64,000 nucleotides of DNA from Bryobacterales bacterium (GTDB taxonomy: Bacteria > Acidobacteriota > Terriglobia > Bryobacterales > Bryobacteraceae), in the NCBI GenBank assembly GCA_016713735.1, contig JADJOP010000013.1, positions 186,001-250,000 on the forward strand, in the 5' to 3' direction. How positions within the stretch are numbered: position 1 is the first letter of the stretch; the number at the start of each line of letters is the position of its first letter. Under the pieces are notes generated by a model. That model worked only from the letters and a program-made list of their open reading frames with translations, had not been told where the DNA came from and did not search any database. Shown here piece by piece: positions 1-10,400 of this stretch. The position numbers were made by a program, and so were the translations under genes.

Positions 1-1
1 A

Positions 2-1795
2 TCGAAGCAACGTGCCGTCAACTTCGACTGGGATGTAGTGGATCGCGTGTTCCCGGCCGCCAAGGACTCCGATCTCGTCGAGATGCAACTTCGGCACTAC
101 ACCGACCAGGGGGTCGCGGAGACGCGGCAATGGTTGAAACGTCAGGAGAAGAACTGGCGTTTGGAGGGGAACTGTCCAAAGGACAAGTGCTACCACTTCG
201 TCGACCCAGGTTGTCTTTTTGCGATGGAAGTGGACGCGAGCACCACACCGGCGCGCGGGTCTTGGGCAGTGTTTCGTAAGAGAGATGCCGTGACCAGGGC
301 GATCCTGGCTGACGGAGAAAGCAGCAGGCTTGCGAAGTCGGCGATGATCGCGCTTCACGACCAAGAAGGTGAACGGACCTGGCGGGTCCTTAGCGATGCT
401 CGGCCAGACCTGTTCACGACGAACCAGAATGGGACCACGATGAACACCTCTAACAGGAAAACCGGGAACAACGGAGTTGAACTGCCCCCCGATCCGGCGC
501 GGCTCGTGCAGATCCTCGCATCAGTCGGACACACGATGCCCAGCGCTGTCGCCGATCTTGTCGACAACTCGATCAGCGCCGACGCTACTAAGATCGAAAT
601 CACGTTTGGACGGCCAGATGCCGGCCACGGCCGGTGGCTGACTATCTCGGATAACGGCCACGGCATGAATAGGGCCCAGCTTGAAGAGGCGATGAGGATT
701 GGCAGCGGATCTAAATACGACGAAAACGCCCTGGGAAAATACGGTTACGGGCTGAAGGGAGCATCTTGGTCCCAAGCCAAGGTATTCACTGTCGCGACAA
801 AGTGTGCGTCCAAAGCAGCGTGCCACTTGACCTGGGATGCAGACGACATGGTTGGCTGGGTCGCGAAATCTGATGCCCTGGAGCAGTGGGAGCAGCGTGC
901 GACATCCATTAATGGTCACGGGACGGTTGTGCTGTGGAAGGACATGCGCCCACCTCAATCAATGCCGACAACGCGTGGACTCGACCCGCACTCTGCCGAA
1001 ATCATGCTGCTGGAGCGGCATCTCGCGTTGGTATTCCACCGGTTCTCGGAAGGTAAAGCAGCAGGCCGGAAGCCCGTCACCATCTCGATCAACGGAAAGC
1101 TGATATCGCCGAACAACCCTGTTGGACATCCTCTCGCGTCCGCCTATGACCTGAAGACCATCCGGATTCCAACGGAGAACAAAGACGACGGTAAAGTTCA
1201 GGTGCAGGCCTATCTGCTTCCATCAGAGAATGAAATTTCCAATTACCACAAGGCTGAAGGCACAGAGTCCGTGAACCGCGCCTTGGACCTGATCGGCCTC
1301 CACGGGAAACGAAATGAGACACAGGGCCTGTTCATCTACCGCCATGATCGTCTGATCAAATGGGGCGGCTGGCACCAGATGTGGGAGACGAACGACGAAA
1401 AGACCAAACTTGCGCGTGTGGTCGTCTTCGCCAGAGATCTTGATGATTCCTTCAAGATCAACATCAGCAAACAGATTGTCCAACTTCCACAACAACTGCA
1501 GGCGGAAATAAAGAAAATCGCGGATGTCGCGCGACGGGATAGTCAGAAGAAGTATCGCAAGGAGGTCCCGCCACCTCCTCAACCTCCGCATCAGATACCT
1601 CCAATCGATGGAGGGCCCGGCCGCGGCTTCGGACCGACGACGGGCCCGCGGCTGCCGATTCCTCTGGGGCCGGCCGAGAAGCCGCCAAGCCCTCCAGAAC
1701 AGCCCCCGCGCATTGCCCTGAAGACAGTGAAGACGGATAAGTTCTTCTGGAAACTGACAAAGGGGAATCACTGGCGAGGTCGCAGTGCAGGTTAG
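2..1795 (+). CDS. MORC/MutL-like GHKL ATPase of a Z1-type defence cassette (5' end outside window)
   Basis: Cytoplasmic ATPase, probably acting on DNA. The frame is open from the first bases, so the start lies upstream; an internal GTG (38) and ATG (440) exist, and the ATPase fold starts just after the latter. Seen: N-box AVADLVDNS (nt 545-571), G1 box DNGHGM (650-667), G2 box GKYGYGLKGAS (734-766), and a Pro-rich tail (PPPPQPPHQIPP, near nt 1570-1610). These are the nucleotide-binding boxes of Hsp90/MutL/MORC proteins. The roughly 145 residues before the ATPase domain are of unknown function and could be a separate domain or an in-frame fusion with an upstream gene. The stop overlaps the next small ORF. 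Prokaryotic MORC-like ATPases beside Z1 and nuclease genes have been predicted in silico as restriction-like systems; that role is inferred here, not shown. Confidence 0.8.
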   Translation, partial: SKQRAVNFDWDVVDRVFPAAKDSDLVEMQLRHYTDQGVAETRQWLKRQEKNWRLEGNCPKDKCYHFVDPGCLFAMEVDASTTPARGSWAVFRKRDAVTRAILADGESSRLAKSAMIALHDQEGERTWRVLSDARPDLFTTNQNGTTMNTSNRKTGNNGVELPPDPARLVQILASVGHTMPSAVADLVDNSISADATKIEITFGRPDAGHGRWLTISDNGHGMNRAQLEEAMRIGSGSKYDENALGKYGYGLKGASWSQAKVFTVATKCASKAACHLTWDADDMVGWVAKSDALEQWEQRATSINGHGTVVLWKDMRPPQSMPTTRGLDPHSAEIMLLERHLALVFHRFSEGKAAGRKPVTISINGKLISPNNPVGHPLASAYDLKTIRIPTENKDDGKVQVQAYLLPSENEISNYHKAEGTESVNRALDLIGLHGKRNETQGLFIYRHDRLIKWGGWHQMWETNDEKTKLARVVVFARDLDDSFKINISKQIVQLPQQLQAEIKKIADVARRDSQKKYRKEVPPPPQPPHQIPPIDGGPGRGFGPTTGPRLPIPLGPAEKPPSPPEQPPRIALKTVKTDKFFWKLTKGNHWRGRSAG

Positions 1796-1934
1796 CGAGT
1801 TGGACCCCAGCCTCTCGGCCCTCGTCAAGCAGATAAGCAATGACCCCCGCGCGATTGCACATCTGGCCTCTTTTCTTGGCGGGTTGGATAAGGTTGAGGT
1901 ACAGAAACGACTGCTGGCCGGAAAAGGTGAGTGA
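1785..1934 (+). CDS. 49-residue small protein between the GHKL ATPase and Z1 genes
   Basis: A short ORF starting at GTG 1785, inside the last codons of the ATPase gene, and ending at TGA 1932-1934, where it shares one base with the ATG of the Z1 gene. A GAGGT motif lies four bases before the GTG. The product is helical-looking and mildly charged (starts VQVSELDPSLSALVK, ends LLAGKGE) with no Cys, signal or membrane segment. I do not recognise a family. The tight overlaps on both sides support translation as part of the cassette, perhaps as a small subunit or coupling peptide; it could also be only a coupling device. Confidence 0.5.
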   Translation: MQVSELDPSLSALVKQISNDPRAIAHLASFLGGLDKVEVQKRLLAGKGE

Positions 1935-4296
1935 TGAGCACGGTTCGCGTTGTCGGAACCGTACCGTTGAGGCCCAATTGGACAGGCAGACTGACGCCTG
2001 AATCCTGGAGATGTTGGGCCCAGCTTGAGGCATTGCTTGCCCGATCCCAAATGGGCGCCGGAACAGGTTGACTCGGTAGCCGCCGAGTCCCTGAGAGTCT
2101 TGCGGCACATGCCCGATCCGATGAGTGGCCAGTTTCAGGGTCGGGGACTCGTGGTGGGCTACGTTCAAAGCGGTAAGACGGCGAACTATACGGCTGTCGC
2201 CGCGCGGGCTGTGGACGCAGGGTACCGCATCGTAATTGTTCTCTCGGGTATTCATGATTCACTTCGAAATCAGACCCAAAAACGACTGGAACAAGAACTG
2301 ACCGGGCCACAGTCCGCGCAGGTACCTCGGTCCGAATGCGGACGCGATTGGTGCATGCTCACCACCCCGACCGAGGACTTTGTCGAACAGGATGTTCGAA
2401 TCCTCGAATCTCCAGTTTCGTTTCTGGCGGTAGTGAAGAAGAATTTCGCCGTTCTTACGAAACTCGACCGTTGGCTCCAATCAGCGGACAGCTACCTTCG
2501 GGAAATGCCTGTTCTGCTCATCGACGACGAAGCCGATCAGGCATCCATCAACACGAAGAGCAACAGGCCCCCAGACCCGACTGTCAGCGACGAAGATGAC
2601 AGCGACGACAATCAAGGCCCTTCCAAAATCAATGCTCTCATCCGGTCCATACTGACGCGGACGACGAAGGCCGCCTACATTGCGTATACCGCCACGCCGT
2701 TCGCCACGATATTGATCAATCCCGACGCTGTCGATCGACGTGTTGGAGATGACCTTTTCCCCAAGGACTTCGTCATTCAGTTGCCGCGCCCTGACGGCTA
2801 CACCGGTACGGAGGAGTTGTTCGGCGTCTCGGCCCAGGGCAGGGACGTTTTGCGCACGGTGCCTGAGGAGGATGTACAGGCACTGAGAGCAAAGCGGGGG
2901 CGCAGAATGGCCGAAATTGCAATTGGGCAGCAGCGCCATTCCTTGCCAACGTCGCTGTCGGATGCGCTTATTTCGTTCTGCCTTGCCGGCGGCGTGAGGA
3001 GCCTCCGCCCTGGGTTGGCGGGCAAGAGCCATACAATGCTGGTCCATGTCAGTCACCGAACTGATGACCAGGAGCGCATCGCCAACGCCATTCACGAACA
3101 GGTGGAACTTTGGCGCGAGGCGGAACGGCAGGGGCAGCAGCTTGACACGCTCTTCAATTCAGTCTGGGATACTTTCAAGGTCGGCATTGATCCACCTGCC
3201 GACGACACCACCCGTAATCCAAGCCGCCACCGCGGTTCTCCGGCAACTCGTGATCTTGGTACTCAACAGCGTGACTGGCGAGAACCTGGAATACGACGAG
3301 AAGCCCGGACGCCACGTCGTTGCTGTTGGTGGGAACCGCCTCTCCAGAGGGCTGACACTCGAGGGGTTGACGGTTTCCTACTTCTTACGCACGGCTTCCA
3401 TGTGCGACACCCTCCTGCAAATGGCCCGGTGGTACGGGTTCCGTCTCGGCTACGAGGATTTGATCCGCATCTGGACGACGGACGGGATTGCCCGCTGGTT
3501 CTCTGAACTGGCTCTCGTCGAGCAGTCGATGCGGGACTCGATCACTGCGCTCGCTCGGGCCGAACGAAGGCCAGATCAGATGGCGATCAGGCTCCGCGCA
3601 CATAGTGACCTCCTCCTGACTGCCCGCAACAAGGCCGGCATGGCTAAAGCCGTCCAGGACTCATGGTCGGGCGAACACCCGCAAACAACTCTATTGCCGC
3701 TATCCGATTCCTTCAAACTGCTATCCAACCGCGCCTTGGCTGATGAATTGTTCTCGGCGATCTCGCTCTCGCTGCGATGTCATGGCGGTCTCCTCGCGCG
3801 CGATGTGCAGCCTGATCTTGTATGCGCCTTTCTTCGCGGTTACTGCGTCAACGAGAACATTGTCGCATTTCGCAACGACCAGCTCGCCGACTGGATCGCG
3901 GAGCGGGCATCGGTTGGAGAGCTTACCGACTGGTCCGTCTTCGTCGCCTCGCCCCCAGGAGCCCCGGAAGTAACAATCGGCGGACGTAGCGTCGGTCTGG
4001 TCCGACGCCGGCGCATCAGTAGCGAGAGCATTGGCATCCTCACGGATCCACGCCACGAAGGAGTAGACCTGCGAGGTGGGCCGGATGCCTACAAGCGACC
4101 GAGTGGAACCTATGATGCAGAGGCGATGCGGGCAGCCCGACCTGCGACCCAAGGCCTGATGATTGTATATCCTCTCGACGCTGCGGACCTTGCGATCAGC
4201 TCCGCAGATGTCGTTATCGCTCTGGCACTGAGCCTGCCAAATACTTCAGATGCTGGAAAATCGTGGATCGTGAACAAGATGGTGTCCAATGGCTGA
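1934..4296 (+). CDS. Z1-domain helicase-like protein (reading frame broken twice)
   Basis: P-loop NTPase related to superfamily II helicases, Z1 family, of about 787 codons. ATG 1934 follows an AGGTGA motif. Seen after conceptual joining: Walker A GYVQSGKT (nt 2157-2180), Walker B LLIDDEAD (2514-2537), the motif III-like YTATPFA (near 2689), and the conserved core VGGNRLSRGLTLEGL with QMARWYGFR (near 3330-3440). The frame changes near 2036 and near 3195; each needs one base removed. Because tuf in this window shows the same kind of single-base break, sequence error is more likely than decay, but this is inference. It sits between the ATPase and the nuclease gene, overlapping both, and is expected to be the motor of the system. 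Confidence 0.8.
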
Positions 4297-5284
4297 CGGA
4301 CCGACGTCAGCACAATGGGCCGAATTGCGGGCTCGGAAGCCCGTCGCCGAAGATGCCCTGGCTACAATCCCGATAACCTCTGAAGGTATTGAAACACCTC
4401 TGGCAATGGCGATGGACACCGCCGGCCACCTTCACCTGCTGATTCCTGTTCACCGTGGCCCGACAGGCGCCACGCCACCCGATCTTAACGGACTCAAGGT
4501 CCGCCACCGCCTTCTGGAAAACGGCGAGGTTCTTGATCTCGCCGCCACTCCATCGCACGAACAGGTGTTCAATCCCGTCTGCGAGGACGTGATCAAAGCC
4601 GTCTGCGGTGATCACCGCGACCCCTGGTCAGCGGTTGCCGCGATAATTCGGACTTGGCAAGCGGCATGGAAGCCCATCCGGCCGGAAATGGACAAGGCCG
4701 TTCAGATCGGGCTATCGGGCGAGTTGCTGGTTATGAAGAGCCTTATGATCCCGTGTCTTGGTTCGGCTGCTGTCGACCAGTGGAGCGGCCCAGAATTGGA
4801 GAGGCACGACTTCGTTGGCGATCGTCTCCACTTGGAAGTGAAGACCACGCGAAAGAGCCGCCATGAACATGAGATCTCCCGCCTGGACCAGTTAAGGGTT
4901 CCTGATGGGTGCCAATTGCTGCTTGCGTCCATTCAACTGGAGCAGTCGGTCGGGGGGAATGAAACCTTGGCGAGCAATCTTGACGACATCGTCGATCTGC
5001 TGCGCGGCGATGGATATGCGGTGGACACGTTCATGACAAAGATGGCGAATATGGGCTGGTCGGACGAGATGCGGGATTCTGGGGAACTCCTCCGCTTCTT
5101 CGTGCGCAGTGCATTCGTCTACGTCGTCGACGACGAGTTTCCGCGACTCCCCGACGACTTCGCGCCCCCGTCTGGCGTCGTGTCGGTGAAATACACAGTT
5201 GACCTCGCAAATCTTCCTGCTCTCGGCCTGGAGGAGGCAATGGAGATCATCAAGGCCGCCAACCCCTGCTTTGTGCGCGAGTAA
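4289..5284 (+). CDS. PD-(D/E)XK nuclease, DUF4420 type
   Basis: 331-residue protein whose ATG overlaps the end of the Z1 gene by 8 bases. It carries a PD-(D/E)XK-like active site: Glu145 in the helix GLSGELLVM, Asp174 in RHDFVGD, then Glu183 and Lys185 in HLEVKTTRKSR. This arrangement is typical of the DUF4420 family, which regularly sits next to Z1 proteins and MORC-like ATPases. The predicted role is DNA cleavage by the cassette. It is intact and the last gene of the operon seen here; an AIPR-family gene that often accompanies the system is not present downstream, where an IS element begins after about 375 bases. Confidence 0.82.
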   Translation: MADGPTSAQWAELRARKPVAEDALATIPITSEGIETPLAMAMDTAGHLHLLIPVHRGPTGATPPDLNGLKVRHRLLENGEVLDLAATPSHEQVFNPVCEDVIKAVCGDHRDPWSAVAAIIRTWQAAWKPIRPEMDKAVQIGLSGELLVMKSLMIPCLGSAAVDQWSGPELERHDFVGDRLHLEVKTTRKSRHEHEISRLDQLRVPDGCQLLLASIQLEQSVGGNETLASNLDDIVDLLRGDGYAVDTFMTKMANMGWSDEMRDSGELLRFFVRSAFVYVVDDEFPRLPDDFAPPSGVVSVKYTVDLANLPALGLEEAMEIIKAANPCFVRE

Positions 5285-5659
5285 CTCCTCAAAACTGTCG
5301 GCCAAGTACCGTTCGCCATCCGATCCGATCACGTTGGTTTTTTCGTGAGCGCTACGTGAACGTGAGCGCTACGTGAACCACAGGTAGTGGCTTTGGCGGG
5401 GGGTAATGAGCCGGACAATCGCATTCATCGTGGGCGACGGCGGGAAGGCAACGGTGCTCCTTGGCCCGCACTCAACAGGAGGGTAGCCATTGCAGATTGA
5501 GCGCCCGCGCCTGGCTCAGCAGTCGCCGTCGCTCCCCGCGATGACGAGGTTTTATCGGTGTCTGCTGACGCCCAAACCGGCGCGGGATGCGGTCGTTTTT
5601 CCGGCGGTTTTGCTGTCATTTCTGACCGGCGCTAACAGCCCGGTGCGTGTCAACGACTT
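5285..5659. other. Intergenic stretch between the defence cassette and the IS3 element
   Basis: About 375 bases with no credible gene. It holds the 17-bp direct repeat listed separately and otherwise nothing I recognise. No terminator with a T-tract was seen directly after the nuclease gene. Confidence 0.5.
5345..5378. repeat. Perfect tandem direct repeat, 2 x 17 bp
   Basis: The unit GTGAGCGCTACGTGAAC occurs twice with no spacer (5345-5361 and 5362-5378). Each copy has an inner near-palindrome (AGCGCT). It lies about 60 bases downstream of the nuclease stop codon and about 280 bases from the IS end. It might be a protein-binding site or replication slippage; nothing further can be said. Confidence 0.85.
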
Positions 5660-5680
5660 TGAGACACCAAGCCAGAGAGT

Positions 5681-6686
5681 TTAGTGACTTTTTGTTCTGA
5701 CTCCGGTGGTTTTGTTGATCCAGACCTCGTGTTGGAGTTCGGGTGCCTGAGGCGGTTTGCGGACGAAGCGTTCGGGGTGAGCCAAGTAGGCTGCGTCGAG
5801 GACATTCTGCCGCTGCTGACGGATCAGCGGGGCTTGGCCGTAGTGGACCATGGCGGGCGTCATCAGGCCGAGAGCCGAATGACGGTGTTCGTCGTTGTAC
5901 CAGGCGAAAAAGCGCAGGCAGAAGGCGCGCGCGTCCTGGATCGAACCAAAGCGATCGGGAAACTCCGGGCGGTACTTCATGGTGCGGAACTGGCTTTCCG
6001 AATACGGGTTGTCATCGGAGACGTAAGGGCGGCTGTGCGATTTGGTGACGCCGAGGTCGGCCATAAGGAGGGCGACGGGTTTGGAGGTCATCGCCGAGCC
6101 GCGGTCGGCGTGAACGGTGAGTTGGCCGCGGGGAATGTTCTGCTTGGTGCAGGAATCCTCGATGAGGCGTTTGGCCAGTTCGGCGCTTTCGCGCGGGGCC
6201 ACCATCCAGCCGGTGACGTAGCGGCTGAAGACGTCGAGGATGACGTAAAGGTAGAAGTAAGTCCACTTGGCCGGTCCCAGTAGTTTGGTGATGTCCCAAC
6301 TCCAGAGCTGATTCGGCGCGGTGGCCAGGAGTTCGGGCTTCTGGTAGGGGCGGATGGGTGAGCTGGTCGCGGCGTTCGCGCGACTCCCCGCGCTCCTCCA
6401 ACAGCCGGTACATGGTGCGGATCGAGCAGTGATAGTGGCCTTCGTCGAGCAGCGTGGCGTAAACAGCGGCTGGGGAGCGATCCTGAAAGCGTTCTTCGTG
6501 GAGGCTTGCCAGAACCGTTTCTTGTTCCGCCGGAGTGAGGGCGCGGACCGGCCGGGGACGTCTCTTGGTTGGCGCTCCCGTTGCTGCCCGCCCCTGCCAG
6601 CGATAGTAGGACGCACGCGGAACGCTCAATGCATCGCAAGCGGGCCGGATACCGACGGTGATGGCCAACTCCGAGATGGCCGGCAT
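5681..6686 (-). CDS. IS3-family transposase OrfB, rve/DDE integrase core (one frame break)
   Basis: Catalytic subunit of the IS transposase. After joining, the order is an N-terminal HTH_21-like segment (ALSVPRASYYRWQGR, RSPAAVYATLLDEGHY) and then the DDE core: Asp in LWSWDITKL, Asp in VHADRGSAM, Glu in NPYSESQFRTMKY. The ATG (6684-6686) shares one base with the orfA stop (TGATG), so the two ORFs are coupled by overlap; the classical -1 slippage window was not seen. The frame changes once near 6360, after RESRERRDQL. Whether the copy is active depends on whether that indel is real. Confidence 0.82.
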
Positions 6687-7162
6687 CAGGATTGCTCCTC
6701 CGGGTCCCGATCCGGGATCGGACGTCCCAACAGGGCAGCCACTTTTTTTTGAACGTCGATGATGATTTCGGCCTTACGCAACTGTTCGGCCAGCCGCTCA
6801 TTCTGGCGGCGGAGCTTTTGGTTCTCTTCTTCCAAAGGATGGCGCTTGGACTTGGGGCCACGCCTGTGAGGGGTAAGGGCATCGAGGATGCCGGCGTCCC
6901 GCTCGCGCCGCCAGGTGACCAGATGGGAGGAGTACAAACCTTCGCGCCGCAGGAGGGCTCCGATGGTGCCGGAGAAACGCGCAGCGTCGGCCTCGTTGAG
7001 GATGCGCTGCTTGTAGTCGGCCGTGAAGGTGCGGCGCCGGGGTTTGGCGACGACCTCGGGGTCTGGGCCTGAGATGGGCCGCAACACGGCGCCGGCTTTG
7101 CCCCGGGTTGCGGAGAAATCTTCCTCTTCAGTTCCACGCTGTGATCCATTCTCGCCCTGCAC
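6686..7162 (-). CDS. IS3-family transposase OrfA (helix-turn-helix subunit)
   Basis: About 158 residues from a GTG at 7162, the first start inside the element in this frame. It carries the IS3/IS911 HTH region (RRRTFTADYKQRILNEAD, then LLRREGLYSSHLVTWRRERD) followed by a leucine-zipper-like coiled coil (EEENQKLRRQNERLAEQLRK), as is usual for OrfA multimerisation. It binds the terminal repeats and works with OrfB, whose start overlaps its stop by one base. Longer in-frame starts upstream lie outside the predicted element end and are not credible. Confidence 0.8.
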   Translation of the reverse strand: MQGENGSQRGTEEEDFSATRGKAGAVLRPISGPDPEVVAKPRRRTFTADYKQRILNEADAARFSGTIGALLRREGLYSSHLVTWRRERDAGILDALTPHRRGPKSKRHPLEEENQKLRRQNERLAEQLRKAEIIIDVQKKVAALLGRPIPDRDPEEQS

Positions 7163-7410
7163 AGTAATTATCGGGCCAGGAAGTGTCTCACTGATGTTGG
7201 CACGGAGGGCCACGCTGCCAAACAAGTTTTTGACTACTCCGAGACGCGAACAGACGCATTCCCCTCCCATTGAGATCGTTCGGCCAACGGAGGATCGACT
7301 CCGGAAGACTGCCACGAATGGCGTCAGGAACGCGCAGAAGCAAGATTCGGCGCCGCGCCGCTGAACATCTGCAAACGGCTCGGCTGGTGGAGGATTTCGC
7401 CCATCACTTC

Positions 7411-10400
7411 TCACTCCCCTAATGGACCGCTATCGCCATAGTGGACAAAAGCCGCCCAATAATACATGTCCAGCCCTTCGCGCACCATCGCGAGTTGGGC
7501 CTGCCGGAGAGCTTCGCTCTTCGTCATGCCCTTGTCAAACAGATTCCCGTAGAAGGCAACCATCAGCTCTCTGGTCTTAACGTCGTCCACCGGCCATAGC
7601 GTGAGAATCTGGCTACGTGCCCCTGCCAGCGTCAGGGAGCGCTGAAGTCCAATGAGGCCGTCCGCGAAACTGACTTCGCCAACCCCAGACTCACAGGCCG
7701 ACAGCACGGCCAACTGCGTGCCGAGGAGCCTCAGTCTAGCGACATCGTTCTGCGTCAGGATGTTTTGCGTAGACACGTTGGCTTCCTTGAGGGCCAGTCC
7801 GCCGCCGCTGTCAGAGCGGTAATAGCCGTGGGTGGCCAGATGCAGGATACGCGGCGCGTTCATCTTGTCGAGAAGGAAGGACTTGGTCATCTGCTCCGGA
7901 GCGAGCAATTGCGGCTTGGGACGGATGATCTTGGAGCCCGCTTCGACCTCTTCCCTGGCCCCAGGGAGGGGAGGAAAGACCAAGGAACCTGCGGCCGGTT
8001 CCCCACCGAAATCCGCAATGCCGGCCACCCATGCCGGCTGCACGCTGCGGACTAAGGCCCGTTGCATCAAGTCCCGCGCTGTCGCAATCTGTGGAGTTGG
8101 AGCGTGGCCATCACCGGCTGACCGGAACCATCCTCAGGCAATGCTGCGAGCGGAATCAACCGCAGGAGCCCATCGGGTGAGACGTACCATTCCGTGACAG
8201 CGGGGATGAGCTTTCGAATGGGATCGACGACGGCGCGACGGATCTCTTGTGCGGCGGCTTTCGCCACCGCGCGATTCGGTGCGGAACCAATCGTGAAACG
8301 GAACCGCCGGATCGCTGTGTCGATTGCCTCAACGGGACCAAGATCGAGCCATTCGATGGAGCCCCTGGCAGTCAGGACATACGCTCCGTATCGGGAAGGC
8401 CCCCAGCGTTGGCCTTCGCGCACTGGTGCGTACAACTCGCTGTAGACGACGATCTCGACCAAAGCTGCATTGCCGAGGCGCTCACGGATTTGGCTGGTCG
8501 AAGGGGTTGCGATCAACTCGCGGAACTCCAGTGAGCGCTCGGTCAGTTCCGCGATGAGCCGGTCTTCCTTCTCTAGCAAGTCGTCTTTGCGCTGGCGCTC
8601 GGCTGCGTTCTTCGGGCTCGCGAGCGGAGCAAGTTCATCTTGAACCGAATCCAACTCGGCCAGCTTGACCTGTAAATCAGGTTCGGAACGTGACCGAAAA
8701 GCCTGGATTGCCCCTGTGAATTCCTCCAGGTTCCGAGTTTTGGACGCGATCAGCGTCTGAAGGCCTTGCTCTCGAATCGCTTGATTGTCACGTTGTAGCG
8801 CGATGAGAAGTGAGAACTGAGTTTGTAGATTGCCTACGAAGGTCCTGCGGAGGCTGTCTCGGCCGAAACGCATGGACTTCTCGAAGAAGTCGAGACGTTT
8901 GGGCCAGCCATCGCTGAGGACGGTTTGGGCCTGTTGCGGCTTCGACCATTCCAGATAAAGGATCGCGAGGTTGTCACGAAGCAAGTTGGTGTGTGGATGA
9001 TACGGCCCGAGAGCCTTCTCGGCGATTTTGAGAGCGCGAATGTACCACGGCTCGGCCTTGGCGTGCTGCTCCTGAGAATGGTAAAGGATCGCCAGCAAGT
9101 TGAGGTAGTTTGCCATCTCGGCGTGGTCGTGCCCGAGCGCTCGCTCGTGGATGGCGAGCCCACGCAGGTACAACGGTTCAGCCTTAGCAAACTGGCCTTG
9201 GGATTGGTAAATGAGTGCGAGGTTGTTGAGGGAAGCCGCAGTGGATGGGTGATCTGGCCCAAGCGCCTTCTCGTGGATGGTAAGCCCACGCAGATACAAC
9301 GGTTCGGCCTTGGCGTACTGCTCTTGTGCTCGATAGATCTCGGCAAGGTAGGTGAGGGAGGCCGCAGTGGATGGGTGATCCGGCCCGAGCGTTCTCTCGT
9401 GAATGGCGAGCGCTCGCAAATGCAACAACTCGGCCCTTGAGTACTGTTCTTGGTTTCGGTACAGGAGAGCGAGATTGTTGAGGGAGGTTGCGGTGTTAGG
9501 ATGATCCAGCCCGAGCGCCTTTTCGTTGATGGCGAGCGCCCGCAGAAACAACGGCTCGGACCTTGCGTACTGCCCTTGGGATTGATACAAGAGCGCGAGA
9601 TTATTGAGTGACGTCGCCGTTTCAGGGTGATCTGGCCCGCATGCTTTTTCGCGAATGGCGAGCGCCCGCACATGCGGCGACTCAGCTTTGGCGTACCACC
9701 CTTGGGTTCGGTAGAGTTCAGCGAGGTTGTTGAGGGAGGTCGCGGTGGATGGGTGATCCGGCCCGAGCGATTTGCTACCGATGGCCAGCGCCCGCAGATA
9801 AAGTGGCTCCGCCTTGGCAAACTGCGCTTGCGATTGATATAGGTCTGCGAGATTGTGGAGGGAGGCTGCGGTGTGGGGGTGATTCGGTCCGAGCGCTCTT
9901 TCGCGAATGGCAAGGGCACGCACGTACAACGGCTCGGCCTCGGCATACCGCCCCTGAGATTTGTATCGGCCGGCGAGGTTGTTGAAGGAGATCGCGGTGT
10001 CAGGGTGGTCGGTCCGAGTGCTTTTTCGCGAATGGCGAGGGCTCGGACGTACAACGGCTCGGCCTTGGCATAGTGCCCTCGGGATTCATAGAGGGAGGCG
10101 AGGTTGTTGAGAGAGGTCGCGGTGTCAGGATGATATGGTCCGAGCGCATTTTCGCGAATGGCGAGGGCGCGGACGTACAACGGCTCGGCTTTGGCATACT
10201 GGCCCTGAGATTTGTATAGGCCGGCGAGGTTGTTGAGGGAGTATGCGATGTCGGGGTGATCCAGTCCGAGCGCATTTTCGCGAATGGTGAGGGCGCGGAC
10301 GTGCAACGGCTCGGCCTTAGCGTAGTGCCCTCGGGATTCATAGAGGGAGGCGAGGTTGTTGAGAGAGGTCGCGGTATCAGCATGATCCGGTCCGAGCGCA

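Larger units (their letters stand above)
5660..7190 (-). mobile_element. IS3-family insertion sequence (orfA + orfB)
   Basis: An element of about 1.53 kb with two transposase genes on the minus strand. The likely ends share the octamer TGAGACAC in inverted orientation (5660-5667 and complement of 7183-7190), lying 14 bases beyond the orfB stop and 21 bases beyond the orfA start. Beyond the octamer the two ends match only loosely and no target-site duplication is obvious, so the exact borders are uncertain. The element separates the defence cassette from the TPR-CHAT operon. Confidence 0.75.

Noticed and set aside
5681..6283. Plus-strand frame of 199 codons across the IS3 element
   Set aside because: Antisense of the transposase OrfB, which has the DDE residues.
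6650..6720. Programmed -1 frameshift joining IS3 orfA and orfB
   Set aside because: The genes join by a TGATG stop/start overlap, and no slippery heptamer with a stem was recognised.
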